Assembly: GCA_900444965.1 (NCBI GenBank)
Contig: UFRQ01000003.1
Coordinates: forward strand, 2,418,001 to 2,482,000
Direction: 5' to 3'
Length of the DNA: 64,000 bases
DNA from: [Actinobacillus] rossii
Lineage (GTDB): Bacteria; Pseudomonadota; Gammaproteobacteria; Enterobacterales; Pasteurellaceae
A model generated the notes under the pieces. It ran no database searches, was not told the origin of the DNA, and saw nothing but the letters and a program-made list of their open reading frames with translations. Both the position numbers and the translations under genes were made by a program. Below are positions 51,627-63,371 of this stretch, piece by piece (positions within the stretch are counted from its first letter, which is position 1; the number at the start of each line of letters is the position of its first letter).

Positions 51627-52982
51627 TTATTTTTCGAATAATTCGGCGTGTAATGCACGTACTACTTCGTCAGCTTGACCACTTTGAACTAACATACATA
51701 CATTATTTGTACTTGCACCATAACTAATCATACGTACATTATATTGTTCTAAAGCATCAAAAATGCGTTTTGCAATACCTGCAGAAATATGTAAATCATT
51801 TCCAATTAATGCGACTAAAGACAACCCTGTATCTACTTTCACCGTACATACTTCACTTAATTCAGTGAGCAACTCGCTTGATAATAATTCTGCACCCGAT
51901 GAGGCTGAACCTGTTTTATCTAAAGTTAATGCTACACTCACTTCAGATGTAGTAATAGTATCCACTGAAATTTTATGTTTCGCTAAAATATTGAATACAT
52001 TGGCTAAGAAACCTTGAGCATGCAACATATTTAAGCTTGAAAGTGTTAATAAAGTTTGATCACGACGTAACGCAATAGCGCGGAAAGTTGGGCGCGGTTG
52101 CGGATCGCGCGTTACCCAAGTGCCGCCATCTTGCGGTGCTTTACTTGACCCCACATACACAGGAATATTACTGCGTACGGCTGGTAATAAAGTGGCAGGA
52201 TGTAATACTTTTGCACCAAAGGTTGCCATTTCCGCGGCTTCCGCAAAACTCATCGTATCAATGCGTTGTGCTGCTGGTACAATGCGTGGATCCGTGGTGT
52301 AAATACCAGCCACATCTGTCCAAATCAATACATCTTTTGCATGCAACACCTCTGCAATAAGTGCCGCTGAATAGTCTGAACCACCACGACCTAAGGTTGT
52401 TGTTTTACCATTTGGATCTCGACCAATAAAACCCTGTGTAATGACTAATTCACCTCGATCAATTAATGGTTTTAAAATGTTGTCGCTATTTTTTTGCGTT
52501 AGCTCATCATCTGGCGCCGCTTTACCAAAATGGCTATTAGTTGCCACGATCGAACGGACATCTAACCATGTTGATTGAGCATTTAATTCACGTAAAATCT
52601 CAATAAAAATACGTGTTGACATCATTTCCCCATGGCTAATTAACTCATCCGTTAATGCAGGGGAAGTAGCAAGAGAAGCCGCTTCAGAAAGACTTTCAAT
52701 GCTTGCTAATAAACGTTCAATATCTGGGCGCACAACACTATCATCTTTCAATTCAGTTAAAATATTTTCTTGAATTTGACGTACTTCGCCAACTAACTTT
52801 TCACGCTGTTGAGCATCCACACCATTTGCCAATGCGACCAATAAATTAGTCACACCAGCTGAGGCTGAAAGCACAACAACACGCGTATTTGGATCAGCTA
52901 AAACGATTTTGGCACAAGCCGTCATTGCAGCATAATTTGCTACACTTGTACCACCAAATTTTGCAACAGAAAGATGAGACAT
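51627..52982 (-). CDS. lysC: Aspartokinase III (lysine-type)
   Basis: I start at the ATG at 52982-52980 (MSHLSVAKFGGTSVA), since the 16 codons upstream are not conserved. The 451 residues have the kinase motif KFGGTSV, GRGGSDYSAALIAEVL, and a C-terminal ACT pair (QGFLANVFNILAKHKISVDTITTSEV and ISAGIAKRIFDALEQYNVRMISYGAS). It phosphorylates aspartate at the head of the lysine/threonine/methionine pathway. Monofunctional aspartokinases of this form are inhibited by lysine. No lysine riboswitch is visible in the 129 bp upstream. Confidence 0.95.
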   Translation of the reverse strand: MSHLSVAKFGGTSVANYAAMTACAKIVLADPNTRVVVLSASAGVTNLLVALANGVDAQQREKLVGEVRQIQENILTELKDDSVVRPDIERLLASIESLSEAASLATSPALTDELISHGEMMSTRIFIEILRELNAQSTWLDVRSIVATNSHFGKAAPDDELTQKNSDNILKPLIDRGELVITQGFIGRDPNGKTTTLGRGGSDYSAALIAEVLHAKDVLIWTDVAGIYTTDPRIVPAAQRIDTMSFAEAAEMATFGAKVLHPATLLPAVRSNIPVYVGSSKAPQDGGTWVTRDPQPRPTFRAIALRRDQTLLTLSSLNMLHAQGFLANVFNILAKHKISVDTITTSEVSVALTLDKTGSASSGAELLSSELLTELSEVCTVKVDTGLSLVALIGNDLHISAGIAKRIFDALEQYNVRMISYGASTNNVCMLVQSGQADEVVRALHAELFEK

Positions 52983-53111
52983 AGATAACTCCTGTAAAAA
53001 ATATTTGTGAAATATTGAATAACTATACAAATAATAATTTTATTTAATTTTGTCAAATAAAATATAAGGGAAATTCACAAATATTTGCATTTTCCTTAAA
53101 TAGATCAAATT

Positions 53112-54410
53112 TTATTGTGAAATTCTTGAAAATTCATCAAAGAAAGTTGGAAACGTTTTTGCCGTACATTTTGGCTCTAGAATAGTCACTGGTGTATTCG
53201 ATAAAGCAACTAATGCAAAACACATTGCCATACGGTGATCATTATAGGTTTCAATTTCTGCATGTTGAAATTGCGCCAAATCCAAAGGATGAACACGAAT
53301 AAAATCTTCGCCTTCTTCCACCGTTGCACCAACTTTGCGCAACTCTGTTGTCATTGCCGTTAAGCGATCCGTTTCTTTTACTCGCCAGTTGTAAATATTG
53401 CGAATAACGGTTTCACCTTTAGCAAACAATGCTGTCGTTGCAATCGTCATTGCCGCATCAGGAATGTGATTCATATCCATATCCACACCAACCAATTCAC
53501 CTTGTTCAGCTTGGATAAAATCATCACCCCATGTAATTTTTGCGCCCATTTTTTCCAATACATTGGCAAATAAACGGTCGCCTTGAATGCTGTTCTTACC
53601 AACACCAGTGACTTTAACGCAGCCTTTGATTGCGCCAGCTGCCAAGAAATATGAAGCGGAAGACGCATCCCCTTCAACCAAAAAGGTTTTCAGTGATTGA
53701 TATTGTTGATTCCCTTTAACCACAAAACGTTCATAATTTTGGTTTTCAACATCCACACCAAAAATCTTCATCATATTCAAGGTAATATCAATATAAGGTT
53801 TAGATACTAACTCACCGATAATCTCAATTTCAGTATCTGCCGATGCCATTGGTGATGCCATTAAAAGTGCGGTCAAAAATTGCGAAGAAACAGAGCCGTC
53901 AATTTTCACTTTACCGCCTTTTAGACCTGTATTGCGAATCGCAATTGGGGGATAGCCATCTTGTTCTAAATATTGCACATCTGCACCCGCTTGTAAAAGC
54001 GCATCCACCAAATGTTTAATTGGTCGCTCTTTCATACGCGGTTCACCTGTCAACACAATTTCTGCTGATACCGAATTGGGATTGGCCAAACAAAGTGCCG
54101 CCGTTAAAGGGCGCATCGCTGTCCCTGCATTACCTAAAAATAAAGACAGGCCATTTTGCCATTCAAAAGCATGTCCTAAGCCCTCCACTTCACAAACAGA
54201 TTTATCTTCTGAAAGCGTATATTTTACGCCTAAATGCTTTAGCGCATTGAGCATATGACGCACATCATCACTATCAAGCAAATTTGTCACTTTAGTTGTA
54301 CCGTTTGCTAACGCTGCCAACAATAATGCTCGATTTGACAAGCTTTTGGAACCAGGAAGGTTAATGGAGCCTTCAACATGGTTAATAGGATTTAAAGTAA
54401 TTTTTTCCAT
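53112..54410 (-). CDS. aroA: 3-phosphoshikimate 1-carboxyvinyltransferase (EPSP synthase)
   Basis: The start at ATG 54410-54408 gives [34 protein letters not shown], the conserved N-terminus; the 26 codons upstream are not conserved. The 432 residues include [17 protein letters not shown] and [17 protein letters not shown] with the class I EPSP synthase layout, and [19 protein letters not shown]. It joins shikimate-3-phosphate with PEP. It lies downstream of serC-hisC in the same direction with a 78-nt gap. Confidence 0.97.
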   Translation of the reverse strand: MEKITLNPINHVEGSINLPGSKSLSNRALLLAALANGTTKVTNLLDSDDVRHMLNALKHLGVKYTLSEDKSVCEVEGLGHAFEWQNGLSLFLGNAGTAMRPLTAALCLANPNSVSAEIVLTGEPRMKERPIKHLVDALLQAGADVQYLEQDGYPPIAIRNTGLKGGKVKIDGSVSSQFLTALLMASPMASADTEIEIIGELVSKPYIDITLNMMKIFGVDVENQNYERFVVKGNQQYQSLKTFLVEGDASSASYFLAAGAIKGCVKVTGVGKNSIQGDRLFANVLEKMGAKITWGDDFIQAEQGELVGVDMDMNHIPDAAMTIATTALFAKGETVIRNIYNWRVKETDRLTAMTTELRKVGATVEEGEDFIRVHPLDLAQFQHAEIETYNDHRMAMCFALVALSNTPVTILEPKCTAKTFPTFFDEFSRISQ

Positions 54411-54488
54411 TTCGATCAGAGCTTTTCGTAGGGCTAGATTGATGCCCATATTCAGAGAAGAGTCAGAGATAAACCCTGTCCCATACAA

Positions 54489-55589
54489 TTATGCAAGATT
54501 TAAAACTTTCACCAGCGCTTTAAACAGACGATCATTTTCTTCAGGTAAGCCAACACTAATACGTAAATGATTTGGCATTCCGTAACCTGAGATAGGTCGA
54601 ACAATGACACCTTCACGTAACAGTGCGTCATAAATAGGTGCAGCTGGTTGTTTAAAATCAATGGTGATAAAATTGCCTTTTGATGGAATATATTCCAAGC
54701 CATATTGTTGGCAAAATGCTTCATAACGTTGAAGCTCTTGGCGATTATTTTCAGCGACTTTTTGAACAAAAGCATCATCATTCATCACAGCAATGGCTGA
54801 AGCTAATGCCAGACTATTCACGTTAAAAGGCTGACGCACTCGGTTAAACAGATTGGCAATTTCAGGATTTGATACCGCATAACCAATACGCAATCCAGCT
54901 AAGCCATAGGCTTTGGATAAAGAGCGTGACACCACTAAATTCGGGTATTTATTTAACAAGGCAAAGGAATCAACGCGTTCATCCGCCGCGGTAAATTCCG
55001 TATAAGCTTCATCTAAAACCACAATAATATCTGACCGCACTTTGGCTAAGAATGCATCAATTTCCGTCTCAGTTAAGAAATTACCGGTTGGGTTATTCGG
55101 GTTTGCAATGTAGATTAATTTTGTTTTCTCGTTAATTGCAGCTAAAAATGCCTCTAAATCATGTCCCCAATTTTTCGCAGGGATTTCACGCGCCGTGGCA
55201 TTAATGGCTTTGGTAATTAAAGGATAAACAATAAAAGCATATTGAGAATAAATAATTTCATCTTGCGATGAAGCAAAAGTATGCGCTACCAATTCAATTA
55301 AATCATTTGAGCCGTTACCTAATGTGATTTGTTCAGGTTTCAAATCAAACTTTTTCGCAATGGCTTGTTTTAATTCAAAACCGTTACTATCGGGATAACG
55401 AGTAAGGTCATCTAACTGAGCGCGAATCGCATTTTTCGCACTTTCAGGAAAACCAAAAGGGTTTTCATTGGAGGCCAATTTGATAATATTGCTGATACCT
55501 AACTCACGTTCGAGTTCTTCAATAGGTTTGCCAGCTTGATAAGGAGAAAGGGATTGTACACCTTGATTTGCACGTTGTAAAAATGACAT
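54489..55589 (-). CDS. hisC: Histidinol-phosphate / aromatic aminotransferase
   Basis: The ATG at 55589-55587 (MSFLQRANQGVQSLSPYQAGKPIEEL) starts 366 residues of a type I PLP aminotransferase, with NENPFGFP, GNGSNDLIELVAHTF, NPNNPTG, VLDEAYTEF and the PLP lysine in SRSLSKAYGLAGLRIGY. Because it lies between serC and aroA rather than in a his operon, it may serve tyrosine and phenylalanine synthesis as well as histidine. H. influenzae has two such paralogues. Confidence 0.9.
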   Translation of the reverse strand: MSFLQRANQGVQSLSPYQAGKPIEELERELGISNIIKLASNENPFGFPESAKNAIRAQLDDLTRYPDSNGFELKQAIAKKFDLKPEQITLGNGSNDLIELVAHTFASSQDEIIYSQYAFIVYPLITKAINATAREIPAKNWGHDLEAFLAAINEKTKLIYIANPNNPTGNFLTETEIDAFLAKVRSDIIVVLDEAYTEFTAADERVDSFALLNKYPNLVVSRSLSKAYGLAGLRIGYAVSNPEIANLFNRVRQPFNVNSLALASAIAVMNDDAFVQKVAENNRQELQRYEAFCQQYGLEYIPSKGNFITIDFKQPAAPIYDALLREGVIVRPISGYGMPNHLRISVGLPEENDRLFKALVKVLNLA

Positions 55590-55659
55590 AAAATTTGACC
55601 ACAGTTTCATAAATATTGGGAAATACAGGGCGAAAATGGCTCGCCCTGACTATTAATAA

Positions 55660-56748
55660 TTAGGCTTTTTCCGCTTCAAATTTTTTCATAAATTCGATTA
55701 AAGCTTGAACGCCTTCAATTGGCATGGCATTGTAAATGGATGCGCGCATTCCACCTAACACTTTATGACCTTTTAAGGCTTGTAAACCCATTGCTGTTGC
55801 TTCCGCGACAAATTTTGCATTTAACTCGTCATTATCCGTTGAGAAAGTCACATTCATGACCGAACGGTTCGCTTTCGCAATGTAGTTACGATAGAACGCA
55901 CTTTGATCAAGATAGCTATAAAGTAATGCCGCTTTTTCTGCATTGCGTTTTTTATAAACATCCAAGCCACCTTGCGCCAACATATGTTTAAATACAAGCG
56001 CACACAAATACCACGCAAAAGTCGGTGGTGTATTAATCATTGAATCTGCGTTAGCTTGCGTTTCATAATTCCAAATAGATGGCGTAGCTTGGCGTGCTTT
56101 ACCGATTAAGTCTTCACGCACAATAACAAGCGTAATCCCAGCTGGTCCTAGGTTTTTCTGTGCACCAGCGTAAATCAAGCCAAATTTGCTGATATCCACT
56201 TGCTCAGACATAATATCTGAAGACATATCTGCGACAAGCACCGCATTACCTACATTAGGAATCTCTTTAATTTGCACACCGGTAATGGTTTCATTGGTGC
56301 AATAGTGAACATAATCATATTGCTCAGCAATGTCACTAAAATCCGTACGACTAACGGAAATCACACCATTTTCATCTTTTTCAATAATGCTCACTTCATC
56401 TAACTCAATAAAATTACGAGCCTCTTTTGCCGCTGTAGCTGACCAGTGACCACTATTTAGATATAAAGCTTTCCCTTTTTCTCCGCCTAAATTCATAGGA
56501 ATTGCTGCAAATTGCCCACGCGCCCCACCTTGCAAGAATAAAATTTTATAATTATCCGGCACGTTGAATAATTGACGTAAATCTTTTTCCGCTTCTGTGA
56601 TAAGTTCCATAAAATATTTGCCGCGATGACTCACTTCCATCACAGATGTGCCTTGATTTTGCCAGTTTAATAATTCTGTTTGTGCTTTTTCCAATACCGC
56701 TGTTGGCATCATCGCAGGACCGGCGCTAAAGTTAAATACTTGTGTCAT
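55660..56748 (-). CDS. serC: Phosphoserine aminotransferase
   Basis: The 362 residues have VFNFSAGPAMMPTAVLEKAQ, the PLP lysine region YAGAQKNLGPAGITLVIV, and YEEAQANADSMINTPPTF-type conserved residues near WNYETQAN. SerC makes phosphoserine and serves pyridoxal phosphate synthesis. serC-hisC-aroA run on the minus strand; serC-aroA is a classical pairing in enterics. It diverges from tmaR. Confidence 0.97.
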   Translation of the reverse strand: MTQVFNFSAGPAMMPTAVLEKAQTELLNWQNQGTSVMEVSHRGKYFMELITEAEKDLRQLFNVPDNYKILFLQGGARGQFAAIPMNLGGEKGKALYLNSGHWSATAAKEARNFIELDEVSIIEKDENGVISVSRTDFSDIAEQYDYVHYCTNETITGVQIKEIPNVGNAVLVADMSSDIMSEQVDISKFGLIYAGAQKNLGPAGITLVIVREDLIGKARQATPSIWNYETQANADSMINTPPTFAWYLCALVFKHMLAQGGLDVYKKRNAEKAALLYSYLDQSAFYRNYIAKANRSVMNVTFSTDNDELNAKFVAEATAMGLQALKGHKVLGGMRASIYNAMPIEGVQALIEFMKKFEAEKA

Positions 56749-56836
56749 GATTGCTTCCTAATTTTTCTAAAAGTACCTGTATTTTTACCACTATAATCCC
56801 TATCAAGCAATGAAATTTCCGTGAATTCAAGAAAAA

Positions 56837-56852
56837 TTTGATCTAAACCACA
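56837..56852. promoter_or_regulatory. CRP-like site between serC and tmaR
   Basis: TTTGA-N6-CCACA. Its centre lies about 60 bp upstream of the tmaR start point inferred from the promoter at 56870-56898, as at class I CRP promoters. Confidence 0.5.
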
Positions 56853-56869
56853 AAATCTACTTTAACACT

Positions 56870-56898
56870 TTGACGTTACAATGAAAAAACGTTAAATT
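56870..56898 (+). promoter_or_regulatory. tmaR promoter
   Basis: TTGACG (56870-56875), 17-bp spacer, TAAATT (56893-56898), 33 nt before the tmaR start. Confidence 0.7.
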
Positions 56899-56930
56899 AA
56901 GACATTATTTTTATTTCAGAGAGAGCTATT

Positions 56931-57272
56931 ATGGAAAATATCAGCAAACAATCTTTCCAAGATGCATTAGAATATGTGCGCCTTAATCGTCAACGCAACA
57001 AATTACTTCGTGATATTGATGATTGTGAACGTAAAATCCGTGACAATAAAAAACGTGTATTGTTACTTGATAATTTAAATGACTATATTCAAGATGGAAT
57101 GTCAATCTCAGACGTTCGTGCTATTATTGAAAATATGCATGATGACTATGAAAACCGTGTGGATGAATATGCGATTAAAGTCGCTGAAATGTCAAAACAA
57201 CGCCGTGAATTAAAAACTCGTATGAAAGAGCTTAAAGCATCACATTCTGCATTAGCTAAAAAAGAAAAGTAA
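56931..57272 (+). CDS. tmaR: PTS Enzyme I localisation factor TmaR (YeeX, UPF0265/DUF496)
   Basis: The 113 residues match E. coli YeeX/TmaR along the length: [43 protein letters not shown] and a long second helix with [22 protein letters not shown]. It is almost fully helical and probably a coiled coil. In E. coli, TmaR gathers phosphorylated Enzyme I at the cell pole and so controls PTS activity. The ribosome site is AGAGAGAGC. It ends in an uptake-sequence terminator and is convergent with obgE through the IS element. Confidence 0.92.
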   Translation: MENISKQSFQDALEYVRLNRQRNKLLRDIDDCERKIRDNKKRVLLLDNLNDYIQDGMSISDVRAIIENMHDDYENRVDEYAIKVAEMSKQRRELKTRMKELKASHSALAKKEK

Positions 57273-57295
57273 TTCCTATTCAATTCGAAACAAAC

Positions 57296-57328
57296 AAAAA
57301 GTGCGGTTAAATTCAACCGCACTTTTTT
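57296..57328 (+). terminator. tmaR terminator built from inverted uptake cores
   Basis: AAAAAGTGCGGTT (57296-57308), loop AAATTC, AACCGCACTTTTT (57315-57327), T run. It lies 23 nt after the tmaR stop and just before the IS element. Confidence 0.85.
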
Positions 57329-57335
57329 ATACCAG

Positions 57336-57342
57336 AATAATG
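57336..57342 (+). repeat. Left target-site duplication of the IS481 element
   Basis: AATAATG directly before the left inverted repeat; identical to 58544-58550. Confidence 0.85.
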
Positions 57343-57368
57343 TGTAGAAGATCAAACCTAATCTGACA
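57343..57368 (+). repeat. Left terminal inverted repeat of the IS481 element
   Basis: It reads TGTAGAAGATCAAACCTAAT and ends CTGACA. Three positions differ from the right end, at repeat bases 13, 16 and 18. Confidence 0.9.
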
Positions 57369-57399
57369 GTCCCCGTTTAGAATTACCGTGTCTGTCAGA

Positions 57400-58440
57400 T
57401 TAATTTGAGCTTAAATTCTTTTCTGCCCAAATCCCTTTTCCATCAAGTAATGTTGCCATCGGAGTTCTGCCACAGCACATTTTTCCTTGATGTGTTCGAT
57501 GGTGATTATAATACATTAACCACTCATCTAAATCAGCTTGTAATGTCGCTAAATCCGTATATATTTTCTTCCTAAATGCGACTTGGTAAAATTCTTGTAA
57601 GATAGTCTTATGAAAACGTTCACAGATACCATTCGTCTGTGGATGCTTCACTTTCGTTTTAGTATGCTCTATGTCATTTATCGCTAAATAAAGCTCATAA
57701 TCATGATTTTCCACCTTGCCACAATATTCACTACCACGGTCGGTGAGAATACGCAACATCGGTAATCCTTGGGCTTCAAAGAACGGCAGGACTTTATCAT
57801 TGAGCATATCTGCAGCGGCAATTGCGGTTTTCATTGTGTAGAGCTTTGCAAAAGCAACCTTACTATAAGTATCAACAAATGTTTGCTGATAAATGCGTCC
57901 AACACCTTTTAAATTACCTACATAAAAGGTATCTTGTGAACCTAAATAGCCCGGATGAGCGGTTTCAATTTCTCCACTCGATATATCATCCTCTTTCTTA
58001 CGTTCTAGGGCTTGAATTTGACTTTCATTTAGAATAATGCCTTTCTCAGCTACTTCTTTCTCTAGTGCATTTAAACGCTGTTTAAAGTTAGCAAGATTAT
58101 GACGTAGCCAAATGGAACGAACACCACCGCCTGAAACAAACACACCTTGCTTGCGAAGTTCGTTACTCACTCGAACTTGTCCGTAAGCTGGAAAATCTAG
58201 AGCAAATTTTACAACAGCTTGCTCAATGTGCTCGTCTACTCTATTTTTGATATTCGGTACCCGACGAGTTTGATTAAGTAATGCTTCAACACCGCCTTGC
58301 TCTACGGCTTGTTGATAGCGATAGAATGTATCTCGGCTCATCCCCATCGCTTTGCAAGCTTGAGAAATGTTTCCGAGTTCTTCTGCTAAATTGAGTAAAC
58401 CGGTCTTGTGTTTAATGAGCGGATTGTTAGAATAAAACAT
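57400..58440 (-). CDS. IS481-family transposase
   Basis: The 346 residues have an N-terminal helix-turn-helix (LNLAEELGNISQACKAMGMSRDTFYRYQ) followed by an rve-type DDE integrase core. Visible acidic residues are in FVDTYSKVAFAKLY, LTDRGSEYCGK and NGICERFHKTILQEFY, then the C-terminal NHHRTHQGKMCCGRTPMATLLDG typical of IS481. The frame is complete, so the element may still move. The start is the ATG at 58440 after a GAAAC-type weak site. Confidence 0.94.
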   Translation of the reverse strand: MFYSNNPLIKHKTGLLNLAEELGNISQACKAMGMSRDTFYRYQQAVEQGGVEALLNQTRRVPNIKNRVDEHIEQAVVKFALDFPAYGQVRVSNELRKQGVFVSGGGVRSIWLRHNLANFKQRLNALEKEVAEKGIILNESQIQALERKKEDDISSGEIETAHPGYLGSQDTFYVGNLKGVGRIYQQTFVDTYSKVAFAKLYTMKTAIAAADMLNDKVLPFFEAQGLPMLRILTDRGSEYCGKVENHDYELYLAINDIEHTKTKVKHPQTNGICERFHKTILQEFYQVAFRKKIYTDLATLQADLDEWLMYYNHHRTHQGKMCCGRTPMATLLDGKGIWAEKNLSSN

Positions 58441-58517
58441 GAGAGTTTCCTTTTTTGTTTAGATTGAATTTTAGACACTCATATTCTAAACGGGAAACTC
58501 TCATTTTTATAATGATT

Positions 58518-58543
58518 TGTCAGATCAAGTCTGATCTTCTACA
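58518..58543 (+). repeat. Right terminal inverted repeat of the IS481 element
   Basis: Inverted copy of the left end (starts TGTCAGATCAAGTCTGATCT, ends TCTACA on the plus strand). Confidence 0.9.
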
Positions 58544-58550
58544 AATAATG
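58544..58550 (+). repeat. Right target-site duplication of the IS481 element
   Basis: AATAATG; its last base is two positions from the obgE stop codon, so obgE is intact. Confidence 0.85.
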
Positions 58551-58551
58551 A

Positions 58552-60653
<2,102 letters not shown>

Positions 60654-60717
60654 TTTATTTTCCTTTTACCCATTCTATAAATATCGCTATTTAATAGTCT
60701 ATTTAAGAATCAGTAAT

Positions 60718-60750
60718 AAAAAAGCCCCACTACATTAGCAGTGGGGCGTT
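60718..60750 (-). terminator. rpmA terminator
   Basis: On the minus strand GCCCCACT pairs with AGTGGGGC (60740-60747 with 60724-60731), followed by TTTTTTATT. It may reduce read-through into eamA-obgE. Confidence 0.85.
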
Positions 60751-60765
60751 TTATTCGTTTGTAAA

Positions 60766-61023
60766 TTATTCAGTTACAATACTTACGTATTTACGGCTTT
60801 TTTCGCCTTTCACTTCAAATTTAACTTTACCGTCAGCAGTTGCAAATAAAGTGTGGTCTTTACCCATACCTACATTTGAACCTGCGTGGAATTTAGTACC
60901 ACGTTGACGAACAATGATGCTACCTGCTAATACAGATTCGCCACCGAAACGTTTAACACCAAGGCGTTTAGCTTCAGAATCACGACCGTTACGAGTTGAA
61001 CCACCAGCTTTTTTAGTTGCCAT
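60766..61023 (-). CDS. rpmA: 50S ribosomal protein L27
   Basis: The 85 residues are L27: [28 protein letters not shown], then [28 protein letters not shown]. The short N-terminus starting ATKKAGG reaches the peptidyl transferase centre. It lies 20 nt downstream of rplU. Confidence 0.98.
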   Translation of the reverse strand: MATKKAGGSTRNGRDSEAKRLGVKRFGGESVLAGSIIVRQRGTKFHAGSNVGMGKDHTLFATADGKVKFEVKGEKSRKYVSIVTE

Positions 61024-61043
61024 CTACTTGATCTCCTCTGAAA

Positions 61044-61355
61044 TTATGCTTGAATCCCAGTGATTTTCACTGCTGTGAACCACTGACGATGACCTTGTTG
61101 TTTACGGCTGTGTTTACGACGACGGAACTTAACGATTTTAACTTTCTCGCCACGACCTTGTTCTACAACTTCAGCCACTACTTTCGCGCCAGCAACTACT
61201 GGTGCACCAATTTTAACATCTTCACCATTAACGACCATCAACACTGAATCGAATTCAACAGCAGAACCTACTGCTACTTCAAGTTTTTCTAAACGAACAA
61301 CTTGACCTTCGCTCACACGGTGTTGTTTACCGCCACTTTGGAAAACTGCGTACAT
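61044..61355 (-). CDS. rplU: 50S ribosomal protein L21
   Basis: The 103 residues are L21: [25 protein letters not shown] at the start and [26 protein letters not shown] at the end. It binds 23S rRNA in domain II. It is the first gene of rplU-rpmA, and a structured leader precedes it (61368-61429). Confidence 0.98.
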   Translation of the reverse strand: MYAVFQSGGKQHRVSEGQVVRLEKLEVAVGSAVEFDSVLMVVNGEDVKIGAPVVAGAKVVAEVVEQGRGEKVKIVKFRRRKHSRKQQGHRQWFTAVKITGIQA

Positions 61356-61367
61356 AAATACTCCGCT

Positions 61368-61429
61368 AATTTGCGCTTAACGTCATTTCGTCTTAGCGCG
61401 TCTAAAATCATATAAATAGGTCGCAAATT
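61368..61429 (-). promoter_or_regulatory. Structured rplU leader
   Basis: AATTTGCG (61368-61375) and CGCAAATT (61422-61429) form an 8-bp outer stem on the rplU transcript. A second pairing of GCGCT (61373-61377) type bases with AGCGC (61395-61399) lies inside or competes with it. It sits just ahead of the Shine-Dalgarno GCGGAG. This fits translational autoregulation of a ribosomal protein operon, but is inferred by eye. Confidence 0.4.
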
Positions 61430-61570
61430 CTACGGAAAAATCCTACCCTTGGCAAGAGATTATTTACAATAAAATAAAAAAATAGCAAATTTGCTCTGTT
61501 TCATTTTAGAAATTTCTAAAACTCAGGTAAAATCGACCGCACTTTAAACCATTAAATTGGATTTACATAA

Positions 61571-62560
61571 ATGACACAAACAACTTTAATGGATATGAAA
61601 ACTATCCAAGCACTGATTGAATCCGATATGCAAAAAGTAAACGTGGAGATTTTAGCACAGCTAAATTCTGATGTCGCGTTAATCAATCAACTTGGTTTTT
61701 ATATTATTCAAGGTGGAGGCAAACGAATTCGTCCACTCATTGCTTTACTCGCTGCTCGAGCAATCAATTACCAAGGCGATTTAATGCCAACCTGTGCGGC
61801 GTTTATTGAATTTATTCATACGGCAAGTTTATTGCATGATGACGTTGTCGATGAATCGGATATGCGTCGTGGTCGAGCAACCGCCAATGCCGAATTTGGT
61901 AATGCAGCCAGTGTACTGGTCGGTGATTTTATCTATACACGTGCATTCCAATTAGTAGCAAAACTCAATTCTTTAAAAATGCTTGCTGTGATGGCGGATG
62001 CGACCAATGTACTCGCAGAAGGGGAAGTTCAACAATTAATGAATGTGAATGATCCTGACACGACAGAAGAAAACTATATGAAAGTCATCTACCGCAAAAC
62101 AGCGCGACTCTTTGAAGTTTCAACGCAAGCTGCTGCAATTATCGCAGGTTCTGATGAAAACATTGAACGTGCTTTGCAAGAATATGGGCGTTATCTTGGT
62201 ACTGCATTCCAATTAGTGGATGATGTGTTAGATTACAGTGCAAAAGCAGAAATCATTGGGAAAAATGCTGGGGACGACCTAGCGGAAGGCAAACCAACAT
62301 TACCGTTACTGCACGCAATGCGACATGGTACGCCAGAACAAGCGAAGATGATCCGCTCAGCCATTGAAGAAGGCGGGAAACGAGAAATTATCGACGATGT
62401 ACTTGCTATTATGGCAGAACATAAATCCTTAGATTACGCCATGGCGCGTGCGAAAAGCGAAGCCCAAAAAGCCGTTGATGCGATTCAAATATTACCTGAA
62501 AGTGAATATAAACACGCATTGATTTCATTAGCTTATTTATCTGTTGATCGGACTTATTAG
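61571..62560 (+). CDS. ispB: Octaprenyl diphosphate synthase
   Basis: The 329 residues have the two Asp-rich motifs of trans-prenyl synthases: LLHDDVVDESDMRRGRAT and QLVDDVLDYSA, plus GGGKRIRPLIALLAARA. IspB builds the C40 side chain for ubiquinone and menaquinone. It diverges from rplU, the standard order in gamma-proteobacteria. An uptake core lies just ahead of the gene (61536). Confidence 0.97.
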   Translation: MTQTTLMDMKTIQALIESDMQKVNVEILAQLNSDVALINQLGFYIIQGGGKRIRPLIALLAARAINYQGDLMPTCAAFIEFIHTASLLHDDVVDESDMRRGRATANAEFGNAASVLVGDFIYTRAFQLVAKLNSLKMLAVMADATNVLAEGEVQQLMNVNDPDTTEENYMKVIYRKTARLFEVSTQAAAIIAGSDENIERALQEYGRYLGTAFQLVDDVLDYSAKAEIIGKNAGDDLAEGKPTLPLLHAMRHGTPEQAKMIRSAIEEGGKREIIDDVLAIMAEHKSLDYAMARAKSEAQKAVDAIQILPESEYKHALISLAYLSVDRTY

Positions 62561-62614
62561 TGCTATTTTAGGGCGTAACAAACGCCCTTTCTTATTTTTA
62601 TTTATGGAAATTTT

Positions 62615-63361
62615 ATGACTGAAATTGAAAAAATGATTCAAAGTGCGGTGAATTTTAGCGAAGAATTTAAAAATCCATCAAAACCACGCAAACAGAAACA
62701 AGATCCCAACGCCCCTTATGTACGTCCCAAATTGATTATGCCAAATGATCATAAAAAGCTCTTGTTGCATACTTGCTGCGCCCCTTGCGCAGGGGAAATT
62801 ATTGCGGCGGTAATGGCGTCTGATGTAGAGTTTACGATTTTCTTTTACAATCCTAATATTCACCCACACAAAGAATATTTAATTCGCAAAGATGAAAATA
62901 AACGTTTTGCGGATAAACACAATATCCCTTTTATTGATGCGGATTACGATCGCGCTGACTGGTTTGAACGAGTAAAAGGTTTGGAACATGAGCCTGAACG
63001 TGGCGCACGTTGTACAAAATGTTTTGATATGCGTTTAGAACGCACCGCACTTTATGCTCACGAAAACGGTTTTCCTGTTATCGCCACAAGCCTTGGTATT
63101 TCACGCTGGAAAAATCAAGAACAAGTTTATGACAGCGGGCGTCGTGCTGCAAACCGCTATGATGATGTGATCTTTTGGGATTTTAACTGGCGCAAAGATG
63201 GCGGTTCAGCGCGCTCTGACCGTTTACGTAAAGAAGAACGTTTTTACAAACAAGAATATTGTGGTTGTGTTTATTCTTTACGAGATGCTAACCAATGGCG
63301 GGAAAGCCGTGGTTTAGGCAAAATTGAAATAGGGAAAACGTTCTATTCTCTTGATGAATAA
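62615..63361 (+). CDS. queH: Epoxyqueuosine reductase QueH
   Basis: The 248 residues have the QueH Cys pattern: [37 protein letters not shown] and [29 protein letters not shown] loop also marks the family. QueH reduces epoxyqueuosine to queuosine in tRNA, using an Fe-S/Fe metal site, and substitutes for QueG. The gene lies 55 nt after ispB. Confidence 0.94.
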   Translation: MTEIEKMIQSAVNFSEEFKNPSKPRKQKQDPNAPYVRPKLIMPNDHKKLLLHTCCAPCAGEIIAAVMASDVEFTIFFYNPNIHPHKEYLIRKDENKRFADKHNIPFIDADYDRADWFERVKGLEHEPERGARCTKCFDMRLERTALYAHENGFPVIATSLGISRWKNQEQVYDSGRRAANRYDDVIFWDFNWRKDGGSARSDRLRKEERFYKQEYCGCVYSLRDANQWRESRGLGKIEIGKTFYSLDE

Positions 63362-63371
63362 ACATTATAAA

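Larger units (their letters stand above)
57343..58543 (-). mobile_element. Complete IS481-family insertion sequence, 1,201 bp
   Basis: The ends are imperfect inverted repeats of 26 bp (57343-57368 and 58518-58543). Both begin TGTAGAAGATCA read inwards and match at 23 of 26 positions by eye. The TGT tip is the IS481-family hallmark. A 7-bp direct repeat AATAATG flanks the element (57336-57342, 58544-58550). It carries one transposase gene reading leftward. The intact ends, duplication and open frame point to a fairly recent insertion. Confidence 0.93.

Noticed and set aside
52983-53111. Lysine riboswitch before lysC
   Set aside because: Only 129 bp separate aroA from lysC and I see none of the conserved L-box helices; the region is nearly all A and T.
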